Assembly: GCA_018389105.1 (NCBI GenBank)
Contig: JACATO010000612.1
Location: forward strand, 964,501-1,028,500
DNA: 64,000 nucleotides
Direction: 5' to 3'
From: Nautilus pompilius
Taxonomy: Eukaryota; Mollusca; Cephalopoda; Nautilida; Nautilidae
Shown: positions 26,101-39,700 of the stretch, in pieces
Layout: every line of letters begins with the position of its first letter
How positions within the stretch are numbered: the first letter of the stretch is position 1
The notes under the pieces: generated by a model
The model's input: the letters and a program-made list of their open reading frames with translations, nothing else
Told to the model about the DNA's origin: nothing
The model's database searches: none
Program-made: the position numbers and the translations under genes

Positions 26101-29100
26101 ATTTTTCTGGGCAGCATTGATTTCGTCCGTACTAGGGCATTATCTTTGAATGGTGATGCTGAACAATGCCATATGCAGCCATGATCTCTTCCTGAACCTT
26201 TACATAAGGATGAGGATTTTTTTTGTTGTTGAAGATTTTGAATTAAATGGGACCTTTGAGATCAATGTAATTCCAAGAAAGATGTTTGGGTGTTTAAGTT
26301 TGCTTTCTGTTTCTATATCTGAATGTCTGGCGGCATTTTTACCTAGTTTGATATCCAAAACTCTCTCTGATACAATAAGAGGAAATATTTTTGGTAAAAA
26401 GTTAGATCTAAACTAAATCACATTGCCAAAAGAACAATTAGGTTATTCTTTTTTAGATAAGGGATCTAACAAGATATGCCAATACATTTGGTTTAAGGGT
26501 GGTGTTAGCAAAATGTGTAGTATTTAGTCAATAGACTAGATTAAGTTCATTATTATTACTGCAAATTGAATTTGTTGTTAAATCTTGTTTTCTGTCTCAC
26601 TAGATGTCCATGTCCATTATTATTTCTGAACATTTTGCTAAACACCAGTAGGTTCAGGGATGTAAACCACCTCATCTCAAAAAATACATATGCAAAAATC
26701 AGGGTTCTTGCTTAGCCCCTTTCAGGAAGCTTGTAACTCTCAGACCCTAGCCATCCTTTTCTGGCATTCTCATTACTGATTAGATTTCTACCACCATAAC
26801 AACCATCTTGTACAACGTTGGCTGTAGATTAGTACTCTTCCTGGTGCTGTCATTGTGTCTTTGTCCAGACTAATAGAGTATAACAACAGTGGTGGATAGA
26901 AATAGATACTGGCATGTAATCTTGATTTGCTTCTGATGGTTTGTCTAGAAACCCAGCAAGCATTAATGGATCTGAGGTACATGTGTACTATGGGAACAAC
27001 CTCTGCCAGTCCTGGTTGAACATGGAAATATGCAGCAACTTTGACCTATCTGGAACCATCCTGAAAATAACTACCTGCAAGTCTTTCATCATATGACATA
27101 TCTGTTAACTACCACTGTGGAATTGCCACTTTATCTTAGTTGAATAGTACCCATATCTTTTTTAATGTCAGGTGCTTGCTTTCCATTTCTTTCTTGCATT
27201 ATATTTTATCCTTGAGTCACCAGCATCTGATGGTGGTTTCTATTCTGGTTACTCGTAATAATTTTGATAAATCATGCCCTAAACTCCAATGTCCCTTGAG
27301 TTTGTGCACAATATTGATTTTAATTTTAAAACTTTATTCATTACTGGAATCCATTTTTTAGACACTTAGGGAGTTATGTGGAATCATTTTAAGATAAAAA
27401 GTATTTTATGAAGCTTAAATTTTTTTTAAATTTGGTACATAAAAGTGAAGTAATTGTATATATTTCTACAATTTGACTGGATGTATTAAAATTGCATTCA
27501 AATTTCTTTTAGGTCTGGGATTCCGACCAATGCCGTCCTATGACTCAACACTGATAAGATATGTGAAGGGAGACAGTGCCACCACCCGTAAATACATCGA
27601 CCATATTGAATCATTTATTCAGTGTAAGTGTGACTGAATTCTGCTTCACACCCTTAGGGATAAGTGTGAGGCTACAGGGAATAAGATGTTTGATAAGATC
27701 TGACTGTGGTGATATTAAAAGAAACTATTTACAACAACCTTAGTACCCAGATAGTGCTTGTAATGCATTGCATTTTCGTTCTTTGTGAGCTTTTCTTTTT
27801 GGACACACTGAAGGCCAATCAATCATGAAGAATGTGTAAATTCTCTGAAGTAGCTGAGACTGCCCTCATAGTTTAGACAAATTTAGATGAATTAAGTATG
27901 CTCATTACACTGGTAAAATTTTTTGTTGCAAGAATGGTGATGTAGTTGATCTGTTTAACTGGTTAATGTTGCAATTTTTGTACATTGTGTTAACTACTAG
28001 ATCAAGTGCAATGCTTATGAAAAGTAAATGTCAGATTATTATGGATGTGTGTGTGGAAATCTTGATTAATGTATTCCATTGCATACATTCAGAATTTTTT
28101 TTTTAATATCCTGAAATTTGCTAATTTTTAAAATGCTGTGTTTGCTGTCTCATTGTCAGTATGAAGGTGTTCAAGCGTTGGCCCATTATTAACAGTGATT
28201 GCTAATTTTGCAGTTTTTAGTAAAAGTAATTATAAAGTCAAACCAGAACGATCTGTTGGAGAGTTCAGGTGCCCTGTAACTGACTAAGACAGAACTCTCC
28301 TGAAGAATGCTACTTTTTTTAATTCCAGTCTATGAAAACAAGAACCAGCAAGGTGAGAACTACATTGACTGCTCCACCATCAAAGGAACTCGGCAAAGTG
28401 ATGACCGAAATAAAGTTTGCCGTTTTGATATTGGACTGCTGGGTGAAAACTGTGTCAAGCAGCAGAACTATGGGTTTGATGATGGGATGCCATGCATCCT
28501 TCTGAAACTGAACAAGGTGAGCATTGAGCATTGTCCTGCTTCATCCTCCTTTGCACGTCTTTTAGAAATAAAAATAACGGCGAAGTAGTAAGTATATGTC
28601 CATCTAAATTTAAAAACTAGAATTTATCTTTTGTATTTCTCCAACCTGACTTCGCCATAACATACTACTACAAAAATTGCAGACATTATTAGTGAATGGA
28701 TGTCATAACTGTACTCACTAATGAAATATTCCATTCAAATAATTAGTGCATATAATTTCACTGTGTGTAAACATGATTTTAGAAAAATCCATACAGGTAA
28801 AACTCTGTTTTTAAATTTTGACATATTCTCTTATGCTAGAATGATTTTATTGGTGACTTCACAATTATGGCTGTAAGGGTTGTTTTTCTTTTAAAAATAA
28901 AAATAGATGCTTTAATGAGTTCATGACCAACACAGCAATTAATTATCATCTGCAATTCCTGACAAATGCCAAAGGAATCTGGTTTTTGTTTTGAAATTAT
29001 TACAGAAATATATAACATCCACTCAACAGCATCTGCATCAACATTCAGCAGCAGCTTTGGACCAACTGCACCCAGTTGTCCTACAGGTGACCGACCACTA

Positions 29101-30893
29101 GAGTGAAAATTAACAACATCTTTGTAGCCAATTCAGATTGCATGAACCACTGTTACTGTTCAGGTAGAATAATCAGTTACAGAACTGCCTCTTTTGCAGC
29201 AAGGTATTTGTTGCTGAATGTCCTTAGGATACTCGGATCCTGCTTTACCACCACCCCTTGTCAAGGCTGCAGTGGGCTTTGAATGAAGGATAGAATAATG
29301 TCCTCCTTTCTGATGAATGTGGGTTTCATGAATTTTGCAGATGATGTGTCAACAGCTGAGGTGAAACATTTGTGCCACTTCAGGCCTTGCTGCCGTGGTG
29401 GGTACAGTCTGCATTGAAAACTGATGTCTCTTCTCATATTAAACTGTCACATCATCACTTGGGATAGACATTGTTCAGCTACTCAATAGACTGCTGGTTG
29501 TTGGATGTCTCCACGGCGAAATAATTCATACCAATCTGATTTTGTACTACTGTTATTTTTCAGCTTCATTTTTACTGCCTGTGCAAATGAAAATCGTTCA
29601 TTTACATACTGGCTCTGTCCCATATAGTAGCTTTAGAGTCAGTGAAAATCTTAATGTGAAACGTTTAGTAGAATAAAGTAGTGCTAAATTTCTTTACAAC
29701 TTTGGCAGATCTTTTCCCTCATTATAAAGAAAGTCCACACAGTTTTAACATGTTATTACTATTTATGATTCAGGACTCTGACTGATGATAAAATTACCAC
29801 ATTAGACATTCTCACATTGATATTGCTGTTATATTTATTGTTGGGCTTGGGAGGTCTATGTTTGGAAACCTTGGGAATAGTAGCCAATAGCCAGTTTTTC
29901 TAATAGCATCAGAGACAGCAGCCCATTCATAACCACTTCACTCTGCCCACTACTGCCATGTGTGTGTGTGGACTGGTTACTATTCTTAAGTATTTCTTTA
30001 AACCCACACTATCATCACAAATATACTAGTGTTACATATTTTCTTTTAAATTGCACAGCTGTTTAACTGGGAACCCGAACCCTACACCAACGATAGCCTA
30101 CCAGACGAAATTTCGGACCTCTGGGATCCTTACCACGTTACAGTCAAATGTGAGGGAGAAGTGAGTATTATTATAATGTTAAAGTATTTTTTGCTTGCTT
30201 GCTTGCAGAAGAGAAACAGCTGGATTAATAATCATGCCTCTCAAATCAGAAAGATGAAGCTAGAAAAAATTCCTTCACGAGGCAAGTTGGTTCACTTGGA
30301 AAGGTTGCTAGGCTTGTGCTGGTTTCAGGAGAACTGCTAACATGAAAGAAGAAGAAAAAAATTCCTACAAATCCATTAGGGTGATGGGGTGGTGCTGTTG
30401 AGGTTTTTATTAATACATTAATGCCCTCTCCCCTGTTTGTTTCAGCTAATGTATAATTTGCATGGCCATGATTACAACATATGTCATCCTCAAGCTTGAC
30501 TGATGGTCCTTGTCCTTGGTAATGAATGCTTCAACAGAAAATTCTACATTTTAGGGTGTCTTTGTTTGCCCTTATATGTTAAACACTTACAAAAAAAAAA
30601 AAATGTCCTACTATTAGTTTTGCATTTTTTTTTCTTTTCTTTTTCTAATAAAGAATCCTGCAGACAAAGAAAACATGGGAGATTTGGAGTATTGGCCAAA
30701 AAATGGATTTCCATATAAGTATTTCCCGTTCCTTAACCAACAGGGTTACCGTGCTCCAATTGTGATGGTTCAGTTCACAAAACCGATGACTGGGGTCTTG
30801 ATTATGCTGGAGTGCAAGGCGTGGGCCAGAAATATCAGGCATGACCGTCTAGAGAAGGCAGGCAGTATTCACTTTGAAATACTCATTGACTAA
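20115..30893 (+). CDS. ATP1B: Na+/K+-ATPase beta subunit, gene 1 (six coding exons)
   Basis: Exons 20115-20259, 25547-25687, 27513-27623, 28329-28516, 30059-30160 and 30654-30893, all GT-AG, join to 308 residues. The product is the type II glycoprotein that assembles with and traffics the sodium-pump alpha subunit. The cytoplasmic tail ends in the conserved FIWNSDTGECLGRTGMSWG. One membrane helix follows (about 51-75, IFLFYIVFYVCLGGFF). The ectodomain has six cysteines (147, 163, 174, 188, 226, 283), fitting the family's three disulfides, the LKLNK motif at 191-195, the FTKPMTG region replacing the usual FTN, and an NDS sequon at 206. Length matches the family (about 300). The start sits in aaaaATGG, a strong context. 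The exon at 16329 is an alternative first exon. A CG dinucleotide-poor body begins about 1 kb into intron 1. Confidence 0.93.
20260..25546 (+). other. Intron 1 of beta gene 1
   Basis: The first kilobase is CpG-rich with CT and C runs (20505-20535). From about 21.2 kb the sequence becomes AT-rich and CpG-poor. It contains a degraded Tc1-like transposase at 24460-24900 and no further beta-like first exon that I could find. Confidence 0.6.
24460..24900 (-). mobile_element. Tc1-like transposase remnant
   Basis: On the minus strand VIVWAGICCDCHTPCF followed by ITYRNNI matches the conserved 'SVMVWGGI..' plus 'Y.(D/N)(E/N)I' block of Tc1-family transposases. Farther on, IAILPWPAV matches 'LPWPA.SPDL.PIEH', in a different frame. 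Stops and frameshifts mark it as dead. It is intronic. Confidence 0.5.
29020..29480 (+). mobile_element. Tc1-like transposase remnant in intron 4
   Basis: Plus-strand pieces RLQWALNEG, NNVLLSDECGFHEF, GETFVP and WWVQSALKTD follow the order of the Tc1 blocks 'RL.WA', 'VLFSDES.F', 'GERF' and 'GG.SVMVWG'. Several stops interrupt them. Confidence 0.45.
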
Positions 30894-33290
30894 GGTCAAA
30901 AACCCTGAAAACTAGGCTGTACATGGGTTAACAGATGAACGTAAGAGAAGAGCCTTGTTTTTACTTTAGCAAATAGATTTAGTTAATTTAGCATGAGAGA
31001 GAGAGAGTGAGTGAGTGTGTGGATGTCGGTCTTCGTAAATGGGTTGTTTTACCTGTAACTAAGCTTTCTGTTATACTCTCAAAAGTGTGTGCAAATAAGT
31101 GGAATCATCACCGTACACTAGACTGGTGCACGGCTGGGGAGGTTAGAAAGAAAAGTAGCCAGCGGAAAAGGTCAGCTGAACAGACTTAGTTTTCTTTGTG
31201 GTGGCAGGTGCTTATTTGATATGCTGTATATGTTAGCCAAAAGCTTTTCTGCTCTTTAGTTGCCACTTTTACTAACAAACAGATGGCGGTCCACCCAACC
31301 CCCTCCCGGCTAAGATTTTTGATTTGATTTAAAAAGTTTTTTTTTTTCTCATGAAGAACTGTATATTTTGAAAACGGATGCATAATCTAGACCATGCGAA
31401 CGAGGGCCTCTTTTTCTTGGTTCTGGGTTCAGCAAAGCTGCACCTCTCTGGCGCAAACCTAAACCTCAGATGTTAGGGCACAAAAATAATCTGTATATTT
31501 CAGTTCAAATTTTATTATTAACATCTCAGAGAGTGGTTAAAAGAGAAAGGAAATTGCTGTTAATGTTGTTGTGCAATGTTAATGTAACTTTTTCTGCGTG
31601 TATTTATAATAACATGGACCATACAGAGGTGGTGGTATTTTTTTTTTTTTATTTAAAGTTTTGTTACATTCCTATTTTCTCTCATAGCTCTGCCACCCCC
31701 CACCCCGTTTATAGTGGTCAGATCTGTGGGCTTTTCTAAAACCTAGGAATTAAAGTGTTGTAGAGTGACGACTTAACCAAGGTGATTTTAGAGATCTGTT
31801 CTAAGCTTTACGAATAGCAGGTGCTGCAGATGTGTAGTGAGATCCGTGTTGAGCAAAGGTAGAAGCTGATCAGATTCGAACAAGGATTCTTCTTTTTTTT
31901 AAAATTTACACTTTTGCCATTTGCAGGATTCAGTTCCTGAGGTGGTTTATCTTTTGAATAATAGAAACGCTTCGTTTATTTTGGTTGTGGCAATGCCAGA
32001 ACATTTCTACACGGGGGGCCTAATTTGAAAATTCGTCTGTCTTCTGGATTTGAAAAATAAAACCATACTGACAATTGTTCAGATTTCTTTTCTGTGGCAA
32101 AGGTTAGGTATTGTAAAGACAGCTTGACTGTACCCACCTGTAGATTGATGATGTAGTTAATAGGTGTTGTTTTTTTTAAATTCTAAAGATCAGATGAAAA
32201 TTTCCAAGTATGGCCACTATTTTCTATTGTTATCACTTCAGAATTAGGGCCAGATAAGGATCTGAGTAAGCTGGCTGTGTACAGCTGAATTTAAAGTATT
32301 TTAGGCATAGATGGCCCAGTTATGTTGTTAATACTGATTCTTTTTTATATCTATAAATTTTACCTTTTGAAATGTTTTCACTAATACATTATATTGTAAT
32401 TGAGAAATATTGATCAGAATAAAATATTCACCTACTTTTACTGTCTACAAGAAAGCTTATTTCCATGCTGACTTTGTTGTTATTTAAATTGTGGTATTTT
32501 GGTACAGAGACTGGATGGGTGGAAGAACCTATGAGAACAATGACAGTTCACAAGATCTACATAAAACTGCTTTGATGATCAACAGATGCCAGATTCACAA
32601 GACTGAATCTTGCGACTAAGTCTAGATATGTCACCACACATCCTATTGTACTAGCCACCTCTATTTATCAGATGTTGGTTTCTTAATCTTAACTTAGAAG
32701 ATGATTCCATTAATACTAATCAGTAGAAAAAATGGATTTTTGAATGAATTTAAGCCAATAATACTATAAAGTTGCAGGGGTATGGAACCTATGTTTTCAA
32801 AAATATTAAAATGACATTGGAATATTAATTCACTGCTAAAAACCAAGTTTTACATAAAAGACTAAACAGTTTGTTCAGGGGATGGATGTAATTAACAGTT
32901 CCCTTGATAAGGAATTTATGATGATAATTCTGTTGGTTCGTATTAAGTCTAATGGTATCCCATGGGTTGTAATGCTCACAGGAGATTAAAATATGTATGC
33001 TAAAGTTAATACTGAAGAGGTCAGAAATAAACCTTAAATCGAGTAATTTATTAGATTGGATAATTTTACATAACTGATGAAATAGCCACTGAAATTCAGC
33101 GTAAATCTAATAGAATGTTACCAAATCTTAAGCATCTGTGATACGGGTGAGTACGTGGACAGACAATTAAAAAATACATTCTGTAAGGGTCATAATTATC
33201 TAAGATTCCAGTAGTGTGGTAACTTATCCCCCCACTCAGTGTGGTTAATAGCGATACAATTCCTAAACTGGAGACCTGCTGTTGAGTGAG
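30894..33290 (+). other. 3' flank/3' UTR of beta gene 1 and spacer
   Basis: AT-rich. AATAAA hexamers at 32056-32061 and 32418-32423 are candidate poly(A) signals for beta gene 1, implying a 3' UTR of about 1.2-1.5 kb if used. No coding sequence supported. Confidence 0.4.
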
Positions 33291-33752
33291 TTGGACTTCA
33301 GAACAAGGCTCTGTCAAAGGCATTGCTGCTGCTGCTCTCCTGGGTATCTCCACTCCCTCCCTCCCTTCCCCCGTCTCATTCACCGAAGTACACAACAACA
33401 CCTACCCTAATAGAACGAACACCGTCAGGGGGGTTTATCTCAAACTGCACAGCCGCAGGGATAAGCCTTAGATGTGGGAGGACGGGGAGTCGCTGTGGCA
33501 GACCAAATGCTTAGGAGGTGCCCCTCCCCCCACCTTGAGCTGCCGATTATTTGAATCGAGTCAACTCCGCGATGTAATAAGGGACATAACTCAGCATCTC
33601 CTTAACAAGACGTTTTGGGGATAAGGGGCATGCATTTAGCTAGATTTTCCCCGTATACATTCTTTAAATCGGATTAACGCTCTACTGGCCGCGTGCGAAA
33701 CCCTAGTATTTAAAAAAAAGAAAAAAAAAAAAGGGTGTGTTCCGTTACCACG
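33291..33752 (+). promoter_or_regulatory. Putative CpG-rich promoter/5' UTR of beta gene 2
   Basis: CG dinucleotides become frequent again from about 33.3 kb after a long CpG-poor stretch, just before the first coding exon. A poly-A run (33711-33732) lies about 20 bp before the ATG. No TATA box is obvious. Confidence 0.35.
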
Positions 33753-36700
33753 ATGTTCAGCACCATTCATTTAAACCCTCGAGGCCAAACGGATTCCGCG
33801 AACGCCCCGCGTTCAGTGGGAGGGAGAAGAACCGCCCCCTCCCCATCCATGGAAGAAGCGCCTCCGCCTGCGGCTGGCAAGAAGGGCCGGCTCTCAGGGT
33901 TTCGGCGATTCATCTACAACCCCGAGACAAAAACCTGCGTAGGACGGACTCCGAAGTCTTGGGGTAGGTTCGCTGCTGCTGCTGCTGCTGCCATTTCCCC
34001 CATCCCTCCACTCCGGGCGGCCGGCCATCCTTTCCTACTTACAAAATAACAATAACAACAACAATAATAATAATTAATAATAATAATAATAATAATTCCG
34101 TTTTTAAAAAGTCTACTTTCGTTTTAATTTTTTAAAGCCGATTTATCCGAAGTTTCTATGGTAACTGATGGCCGGCCATCGTTGCACCGGTCTCTCTCTC
34201 TCTCTCCACCTCGATCTTGAGCCTCCTCTGAACGCCCGAGGATGGAAGGTCGAACGACGTCCGGTTAACCGTCTCTCTGAAAACACAAAATGACCGGTCT
34301 GCTTACAAATTAAGGGGTTGTGATTACCCTGGAACAAAGGGACGCAACTCCTGCGTGGTGGTGGGGGAACCAAGATTCAGCTTCAGACAGGTGTCAGAAT
34401 TAGTTAGTCTACCTGCAGCATCTCTAAGACCGATTTCTACCGGAAAGAACCAACTCTAATGGTATAATTGCCGTCTGTCGACATCCTGCAAGAAATTACA
34501 GTTGATTTTTTACCAATTAAGCCATTGAAACTTTAGATATTTATGCCAATAAATCTTTTATTTTTTAATATTTAAATTCTCACAAGAATGTTTTTTCATT
34601 ATGCATGTAAAGTTTTCAACAGAAAAAAGCCCACTTGTACAATGTAAATGTTATCTAAACCCCCTCCCAAAAAATTCAGCATCTTTAAAGTCATCATCAT
34701 TCTATAGTCAGATATTTAATATATTACCGAGATTTTAAATAATGCTAATTTTGTCAAATGTCTGAGAACAAAGCTAAAGTGTATCGGCTCTATTAGTCAG
34801 AGGACTAACCAAGCACTAGAAAGCATTTAGAATTCAGAAATGTGCAAATATTAAAGTTGCCGTACTCTCCAGTTGAATCACCTTTTCTCTTGTAATTCAT
34901 TCCTAAAGAACTCTCCTAGATACTGAAGGTTCAATTATATTTAGCAGCTATGACCATTAACAAGTGTATATAATAATGTGATGTCACACAGTTTCTGCAT
35001 GTCAATAGCCCGATCTCATTTAAGGATAACATTTATGAAATGTCACAAAAACATCACTTACTGGTCTCAAAGGAAAGACAGACAGACAAGCACTACATTG
35101 AGAGATATTTTCAACCTTAACTGCTGCTTATAGCTAACAGTTTGCTCATAAAATCTGTAGTTCACCAGACAGAAACTCCAAAAGTGACAAGCACCAAATG
35201 CAGCCTGGTGTTATGCCAACCTGTCCTACCATCCATCCATCAGTTTATCGGGTGTTTCAATCGTAGAATTCAGTTCTCTCTCCTTGCAGGTGGAATCACT
35301 TTGTTCTACATTGTGTTTTACTCAATACTGGCTGCATACTTTGCCATTTTACTATTCATTTCCCAGAAAACCTTGGACATCAACCAACCCAAGTTGTTGG
35401 GAGATGATACTTTGCTTAAAGGAAATCCAGGTGAGTCTGTCAAATTTTAAGACTCTCTAAAGGGAGATAACTGCACCAACACCTGTAGCTCAATTACAGA
35501 ACGTTTGTTTTTGGATAAATCTATGTTCTTTCTAGAATTGAATTAACAGTAAGTAACCTGTTTAACAACTGAAAATCATTTACCTAAGCAAGAAAATACC
35601 ACTGTACTTAAGTTAAGCTACATTTTGAATAGTATATTTAGATATTAATTCTATTACTGGAAAGTGATAACTTGATGTTAATCATCATTCTGCCATGAAA
35701 TACATTAATAAATGTAACTATATTGTAAACAGAAATTGAAATACTAAGTAAAAATACTCATAAGAGTTAGGAAACTTTAAACAGACCTCCCTACTTGATT
35801 TATGATTTGTACAACTGAAAACGAACTTTGGGAAATTGTTCAGACAGGGAAACATTCAAAGTCTTACACAGAACAAATATTTCCCCATCAATCATGTGGT
35901 GGGCGACTAGAGAAATATTGTAAAAGTTCATGCATTCATGATAAATTCAGAGTACTGTACATTAAAAAAGTCAATTATAACTGCTTTTGTTGGAATCCTT
36001 ATTTCTCTCTGATGATTAGTCTTGTATAGACCAGATACTGTTAGAGCAATCTGAATATTCTATTTCTTTTTTTTTTAGTGGTAGGCTAAGCTGGCTATGA
36101 TTTCTTTATGTAGAAAGGGGCTATGATATGACTATAGATCATATGATTTTTAGATTAAAACAACAGCATACCCCCATTAATCATTTTTCTGGCTGATTTT
36201 CTCTTTTTTAGGACTTGGATTCAGACCACAGCCCGATATAAGTAAAACACTAATTGTGTATAACATGACCTCCAAATACTTGGCCAAGCCATACCTTGAC
36301 AATTTGGACAAGTTTACAGCTGGTGAGCATGCAATTTGTCCTAATGATCACACGATCTACAGCCAAGCTTGCTAGCAAATTTAAAATGTAATGATCTCTT
36401 AGAATGTCTTTTAATTTTGTTTTAAAAAATAACATTACACTTATTTAAATGTTGGACTGGTTACTTATTTCTGGTAAGATCTGTTTGTTTACAGGAAGTT
36501 TCTTATGCACTACAGACATACACAACATAAGCATGGAGTACTGGACTGGCCACACACCCTAGCATCCATTCTTTTTAGAAATGGTGCATGTTGTCCGCCT
36601 TCAAAGTCAGTCTGGTCTATGGCTAGTGATACATGTAATCACCTAACAAGACCTGCACACAGTCAGTTTTAAGCTTAAGTAATAACAAATAGATTTCTGC

Positions 36701-39700
36701 CATGTGAACCCCGTCTGAACTGCCCACTAATAAGAAAACCAAATCGTGGATGAGGCGGTATAGTGATGCTTTTTTGAAATATAGTTAACAGCATGTCATT
36801 TGTAGCAAGGTGCTTGCAAATGCGTTAAAAACCGTCAAAACTAAGACACTTAGAAACAAAACAGGAAACTTGATAAGCATCTTGAATATTTTCAATAAAA
36901 CTAATGGAAATTAAAGTTATCAGCACAAGTTCTTAGTCGCTCAACTAATCTGAACGACAAGATACAACTGGCAACATGGTTGTATATCATATGGCAAAAA
37001 TGAAAATGGCCCATAAAGTTGTCAAAGAACTTCTTCCAGCATCTCTGGATATGATGCGTACAATTTTTGACAAGAAGTCTGCTGAAAACATGAGAAGTAT
37101 TCCTCTTAGTGATAACACAAGGTCTCGGTTAATGTATTCTATTCCAGAATATTCAGAAGCCAAGCTTATTAACTTGGTTACAGTCAACCAGGGATTTTTC
37201 TATCCAACCTGACAACAGCAATATTTCAAATTGGGCAATGCTGTTAGTTTATGAGAGATGACAGTATGACTTTATGGAAGATTTTGTTTTATTTAACTTT
37301 ACCAACAAATACAACAGGAGCACAGATATTGGAAGCACTGCATGTTGGTTAATGAAGTTTTCACATCTAGTTGATGTTTTCTCAATTTTAAACAAACTGA
37401 ATTTGAAGTTACAAGAGCCAGTGATCTGTTTTGACATTGCGAACAGATACAAGCATTCCAAAAGTCATTAGAATTGTGGCAAGCTTGACAGAAAAGTAGT
37501 CACCCAAGCTACTACACGTTCCTAACAATGCTACAGCATCAAAGAAAGTACGTTTCAAGAGTAAACAGAGCACTTGTATACTGATCTCATACAAACTCAT
37601 TATGCTATTTCAAGATTTGAGAGATCAAATAGAGAATCTGAAAAATTAAGTTAGTTTACAGAAAGCAAAAGGGAGAATTATTTCCTCTGACAACTTGTGC
37701 TCAAGTTATTTTCTAATGCAAAAAAAAATTTTTCTTTCCTCTTTAAATGAAGTAAAAAAGATAAATCAAGTATCAGAATATCTTCTGGTAAAGTTAAATT
37801 TGCAGCCATCATTAGATAAGCAAACTAAAGATTAATAGTTAGAGCAATGCAAGCTAGAGTAGAATAGAGATTTCTTTTACATTTCTTTTTCATTATATGA
37901 CTAAAATAGTAGAAACTGTATCTGTGGAATTTTTTTCTGTACAAACAGGTAAAAAAAAACAACAAAAAACTTCTCAAGCCAACACATTGTAAATTCATGG
38001 AATGTTTTGAGAGAAAGCTCCAGACTGAAACGAATGTGGTTTTCATGCTGGCACTAAGTTAATTATGAATCACCTGTTCCTTTGACTTAGAGCTCTCTGT
38101 CCTCTAGTTATTACATCATGTCCACAGAAGTTGCACCACCCCCTGACAACAAAAGTAACTCACCAGGAAGCCATATTTCAGATTGGTCTGCTGAACTGAT
38201 TCCCATTTTCCAACACGTGAGTTGTTGATAAAGTCATAGTTATGTCCCCTGATTACCCTGCTAGCAGCACGTCATGAGCCAAGACAAGCAATGGAAACCA
38301 CAGATGACACACCAGTGTGCTTGCCACAGTTTGACACTGAAAACCAACACAAGTTGAGTAACAGAAATTACACTAAGAGTTTGATGGCACAGACTAAAGG
38401 TTGGGCAGGGAAATCGCAGTCTACTTGTTAGAAGGGGTGCTAACTTACTGTACCTGTATACAACTAGAGATCTCAGAATTACTGCTGCTCAGTGAGTCAA
38501 GAAATAACAATCACTCTCTCATCCCTACACAGCTCTATGAAATCACAATGTCATTGATCAGGTGATGGGGTGGGCATGGTTGGCTAGAGAATAAACTCAT
38601 TATTAGTACTCTCTATCAAAAAAAATAATCAAACTGACAATAAGTCAGAGAGAATAGTAACCTTGTTGAACAATCCTTCACAAAGCAGCATTTCTATCTA
38701 CTTGCAGCTTATGATGAGAAAAAACAAAAAGACACCATGGACTGTTCGAAGCTGAAGAGGAGGAAGGACATGAAGGCGGCTTGCCGCTTTGATTTAAAGG
38801 ATCTAGGTACCAGCTGCACGAAGAAAAACTCTTTTGGTTTCTTCTCAGGATCTCCCTGTGTCTTGATCAAATTGAATAAGGTATTAGCACAAGGGGTTAC
38901 TTTCATTACTACAGTCTTTTTTGGCATAATTCTTCAGCAGGTAATGACTTTAACAAATACAATGTCTAAGAAAACAGAGCAGAGCAATTAGTTACAAACC
39001 CTGCTGGGCGGTTACCATCTAGGATGGGGGCTTAACTTTTGCCCATTTAGACACCAGAAAAAGCCCGTAAATAACCCTATTCCTATAAAATATGTCAGTT
39101 TTTGAAAAAAACAAACAACTTATTTAAAAAAAAAAAGTTGTTTTTTTTACATTCTTATGGTGCAGGTTGACTTCTCTAGTAAAAATTTACTCTATATTAC
39201 TTTTCTGTTTCAAATCTTCGTCACAGATCTATGGCTGGCAGCCAGCGCCTTATAGCAAAGGCAGTGTCCCAAAGGAGATAAGAAAACATTGGAAAGCAGA
39301 TCATGTGACAGTAACCTGTAAAGGACAGGTGAGTTTCAGACCCACAGATGATAGATACCCTGCATCGTAGATTAATTTTTCTTCTCATGAATAAATAGAT
39401 GAAATTAACCCCCTTGTGTAATTGCCTGGACATAACACGAGAGAGACTTCTGATTAGAACTTTAGCGCCATCCTGGCTTGAAAAAAAGCAAGGGAAGTTT
39501 GAGAGCATCAAGGGTTTTGGATTGTTTACTTCAGGCTTGGTAGATACAAAACTACCAGTTGATATTTGTCAATGAGTAAAAAAAAATTTGGTTAACCAGG
39601 TGCACACATGGCATATTGACTTCCCTTCCAGATGGATTATTTAAATCGTAGTTTATATTTGATGAATCCATATATTTTACCTCTTTTTTTTTTTTATAGT

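Noticed and set aside
26630..27060. Possible Tc1 helix-turn-helix on the minus strand (VSRQTIRSKSRLHA)
   Set aside because: Only one short motif fits. The rest is too degraded to separate from chance.
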